In this document: one piece after another, positions 31,412 through 33,844 of the stretch | How positions within the stretch are numbered: the stretch's first letter is position 1 | Layout of the letters: each line of letters begins with the position of its first letter | Assembly: GCA_001275005.1 (NCBI GenBank) | Contig: JWZX01002869.1 | Location: 1 to 33,844, forward strand | Reading direction: 5' to 3' | Length of the DNA stretch: 33,844 nucleotides | From: Chrysochromulina tobinii | Taxonomy: Eukaryota > Haptophyta > Prymnesiales > Chrysochromulinaceae | Program-made: the position numbers and the translations under genes | The notes under the pieces: generated by a model | Database searches by the model: none | Told to the model about the DNA's origin: nothing | Seen by the model: the letters and a program-made list of their open reading frames with translations, nothing else

Positions 31412-33844
31412 ATGAGTGCGGCGAGATTGACCTCCCAGACGACGAATTCTGGGATGCTGATAGGTCATACTCCATCACCATCGCCGCCTCCGCCCTCGCC
31501 GCCTCCGCCCTCGCCGCCGCCGCCGCCGCCGTCACCACCACCATCTCCACCGCCTTCACCGCCTCCGCCATCGCCGCCTCCGCCATCGCCTCCGCCACCG
31601 TCTCCCCCGCCGTCACCACCACCATCTCCACCGCCTTCACCGCCTCCGCCATCGCCTCCGCCGTCGCCGCCTCCGCCATCGCCTCCGCCCCCTTCACCAC
31701 CGCCGCTCACCGTAATGCGTATCAGTGCAGAGAGTGGAGACGATGCGCAGCCGTTCCCGCAGTTCGAGGGAGAGTTCGGACCGTCCCACTATAACCTGGC
31801 TGCTCGCGCCAGGCTTAATGCAACAGTCGATTGGAATGACGCATCGTGCGATCACGGAGAGGTCATTCTTTCCCCCGACCTATCAGACATGCTTCAGCAA
31901 CTCGTAAGCCGTGCCAGTTGGTCAACTGGCGGCCACACAGCTTTGCTAATCAATAGCACCCTCGGGAGCCTGAGCATCTCAGGTGTAGCTGGCGCGGCGC
32001 CGCAGATAATTGTGTACTACTTCCAGCCTGAACCACCAGCACCAGACCTCACCGCCTTTGTCCCTATATTGGAAGAGTCTGACGTGCGTGTCGAGTCTAC
32101 TCTGACTGGCGAGGTCATCAACAGTCAGAACACCATCCCACTAACTGTTCCTGTTGTGATAGGACTTCACTTCAGGCAGCTTGAAATTCCTCGGATGGGA
32201 AGAATCTTGAGCGCTGCTGTGGAGCTTCATGTCACTAGGCCGGAATCCAACATCTTTGCTTCGGCCATTATCACCGCCGAGCAGACGAGCAGTGCAATGC
32301 CGTTCACCCGTGGAATGGCTGGTGATCTTGCAGGTCGCAATTACTTGTCCGGGCCAGTGGTCAACTGGGGAAATATACCGTCTACAATTGGGCTCGCTGA
32401 AGAGCCACTCTGCACACCGGATATTGCTGATTTGATTCAAGATATTGTCAACCGACCAAGCTGGAACCGCGGCAACAGCATCAACATCTTCATAACAGCG
32501 ACGCGGGGCAGTCGAAGCTTCGGTCCTGCAGGTCTGATGTACGGGCCATCATTGACAGTTCGATATCTTGAGAGGAATGAGCCTCCCGTCACACCACCGC
32601 CTCCGGATGAGCCGCCGGCTCAGCCATCCCCGCCGCCTTTCCCGCCGTCACCGATGCCGCCGCCAATCCCACCGCTGATACCTCCTTCACCACCACCGCC
32701 TTCTGATGCAGTATCTTTCCTTGCTGCTCTATATGGAGCATGGGATGGACCCAACTGGGACGAGCCTTTTAGGGCCAACTGGCTCGGTGCACAAGAGCCG
32801 TGCGACGGTAGCAGTGCACGCTGGGGCGGCTCATCGTCCATCCTGGGATGCAGAGATGGCGACATCGTTTCTATTTCTTTAGATGCAGCTTCTGTTGCAA
32901 TGGCCAATGCCGTCAACATCACTGGGTATGCTCGAGCGCCACTCCCAACTGAAGTGGGCTTGCTCAGTCAGCTGGAAACGCTCACCATCACCGACGTACC
33001 AGTCCCTGGCTTACTACCATCGCAGTTGGGACGCTTGAATTCACTGCACACCCTTCGCATTGACAACACCTCGATGTTTGGGCGAATTCCATCAGAGCTT
33101 GGTACTGCACGTTCTCTGCAGTATCTGCACCTCGCACACACATCGTTTGTGGGTCACATTCCCTCCGAGTTGGCCGGTCTGAGCATACTTGCAGAAGTGA
33201 AGCTCGAGGCATTGCCCATAAGTGGTAGCATTCCACCAAGAGTCGGAAACATGCCGATGCTGGCGAATTTGAGTCTGCGTGACACAAGCATTACTGGTAC
33301 CCTGCCATCCGAGCTCAGCTTGCTGCATTCGAAATTACAGCGTCTTCACCTTGCTGGCACTCATATTGAAGGTCCATTTCCAGATCCTTCACCATTTTAT
33401 CACTTCTGGTACATGCTTCGTGAACTACTCGAATGTGATTTAGGGTCTGCTCGGCTCCAATGCAGCGAGACGGAAATCATGCTACTCCGCAATACTCCGT
33501 GCACTGCACGGGCGTGCCTACCATTTCAAGCAGCACCTCCCAGCCCATCCCCCCCTCCATTTCCGCCCTTTCCACCGTCACGGCCGCCGCCGTTTCCACC
33601 GCCTTCACATCCACCTCCTCTGCCGCCATCACCACCTTTGTTGCCACCAGAGTCGCCGACACCCCTTCCTCCTCCATCTCCCCCCCCAGCTCCAACGTCT
33701 CCTCCGCTGCCTCCACTGGCACCGCCTCAGCCACCAGCTCCCCCATTCCCTCCTAAATCCCCACCGCCGCCGTCTCCTCCTCCTCCGAAACCGCCTCCAC
33801 CAGCGCCCCCCCCGCCCTCGCCGCCTCCCCCCTCTCCACCGCCC
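31412..33844 (+). CDS. Extracellular Pro-rich / LRR protein with bacterial-type beta domain, 3' partial
   Basis: One frame is open from 31274 through the right edge; ATG 31412 is the first in-frame start, but no signal peptide follows, so an upstream exon is likely. Order: a Ser-Pro/Pro tract (31472-31705); a partial then a full copy of a domain known from marine bacterial and algal surface proteins (full copy about 32140-32570: VIGLHFRQLEIPRMGRILSA, CTPDIADLIQDIVNRPSW, LTVRYLE; partial copy about 31709-32020 with SPDLSDMLQQLVSRASW); a second Pro linker; then a plant-type LRR array (about 32710-33400) with cap ALYGAWDGPNWDEPF and repeats such as LPSQLGRLNSLHTLRIDNTS; then another Pro-rich tract running off the window. 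A cell-wall or surface adhesion role is inferred. GC3 is lower than in upstream genes outside the Pro tracts. Confidence 0.82.
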   Translation, partial: MSAARLTSQTTNSGMLIGHTPSPSPPPPSPPPPSPPPPPPSPPPSPPPSPPPPSPPPPSPPPPSPPPSPPPSPPPSPPPPSPPPSPPPPSPPPPSPPPLTVMRISAESGDDAQPFPQFEGEFGPSHYNLAARARLNATVDWNDASCDHGEVILSPDLSDMLQQLVSRASWSTGGHTALLINSTLGSLSISGVAGAAPQIIVYYFQPEPPAPDLTAFVPILEESDVRVESTLTGEVINSQNTIPLTVPVVIGLHFRQLEIPRMGRILSAAVELHVTRPESNIFASAIITAEQTSSAMPFTRGMAGDLAGRNYLSGPVVNWGNIPSTIGLAEEPLCTPDIADLIQDIVNRPSWNRGNSINIFITATRGSRSFGPAGLMYGPSLTVRYLERNEPPVTPPPPDEPPAQPSPPPFPPSPMPPPIPPLIPPSPPPPSDAVSFLAALYGAWDGPNWDEPFRANWLGAQEPCDGSSARWGGSSSILGCRDGDIVSISLDAASVAMANAVNITGYARAPLPTEVGLLSQLETLTITDVPVPGLLPSQLGRLNSLHTLRIDNTSMFGRIPSELGTARSLQYLHLAHTSFVGHIPSELAGLSILAEVKLEALPISGSIPPRVGNMPMLANLSLRDTSITGTLPSELSLLHSKLQRLHLAGTHIEGPFPDPSPFYHFWYMLRELLECDLGSARLQCSETEIMLLRNTPCTARACLPFQAAPPSPSPPPFPPFPPSRPPPFPPPSHPPPLPPSPPLLPPESPTPLPPPSPPPAPTSPPLPPLAPPQPPAPPFPPKSPPPPSPPPPKPPPPAPPPPSPPPPSPPP
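31472..31705 (+). repeat. (Ser-Pro-Pro)n coding microsatellite
   Basis: About 230 bp of CCN/TCN codons encoding PSPPP units. A block of about 90 bp (TCACCACCACCATCTCCACC...) occurs twice, near 31531 and 31612, showing internal duplication. The opposite strand gives an artefactual Gly/Glu-rich frame. Confidence 0.85.

Noticed and set aside
31410-31710. Gly/Glu/Ala-rich minus-strand frames
   Set aside because: They are the antisense of the PSPPP codon repeat.

Overview
This window reads as nuclear DNA of a unicellular flagellated alga with a secondary (red-lineage) plastid, most plausibly a GC-rich haptophyte or a similar stramenopile. Genes are dense, on both strands, and mostly single-exon. 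Three short GT..AG introns can be placed. Two proteins start with a hydrophobic signal peptide ahead of a plastid-type mature region (a Cpn60 chaperonin and a small membrane protein), as expected when proteins cross ER-derived plastid membranes. Extracellular Pro/Ser-rich LRR proteins and a SHIPPO-like PG-rich protein also fit such an alga. The exact lineage is inference.

Layout. 81-1611 (+) is an FAD amine oxidase whose 5' end lies outside or across an intron. 1848-2438 (-) is a small PG-rich protein. 2682-3623 (+) is a zf-PARP/PADR1 protein without a PARP catalytic domain. 4314-5585 (+) is a UBA-like plus RING protein. 6116-8085 (-) is plastid Cpn60 in two exons. 8285-10915 (+) is a large low-complexity protein of unknown function. 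11624-12703 (+) is a charged repeat protein. 13699-15768 (-) is a C2-PP2C phosphatase. 15975-16829 (+) is a DUF1664-like coiled-coil membrane protein. 16830-18410 is a gene-poor repeat region. 18411-21980 (-) is a tandem AAA+ ATPase. 22195-23170 (+) is a two-exon unknown protein. 23432-24331 (-) is a plastid membrane protein. 24966-25749 (-) is a two-exon PAS protein. 26267-27356 (+) is a cysteine synthase with a frameshift. 27357-29442 is repeat- and hairpin-rich with a possible retroelement relic. 29443-30780 (+) is a secreted methyltransferase-like protein. 31412 to the window end (+) is a Pro-rich/LRR extracellular protein running off the edge.

No operon-like pathway is apparent. Neighbours are functionally unrelated and are arranged as divergent pairs with short shared upstream regions and convergent pairs. 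The themes are signalling and protein quality control (PP2C, RING, AAA+, Cpn60), nucleic-acid binding (zf-PARP) and cell-surface proteins (LRR). Base composition and codon choice change after about 27.4 kb: the last two genes use more A/T-ending codons than the first 27 kb. The clearest oddities are a chaperonin intron built from nested tandem repeats, a Cys-rich module inside a methyltransferase-like protein, the frameshift in cysteine synthase, and a diverged ~350-bp direct duplication with a tRNA T-arm-like hairpin.
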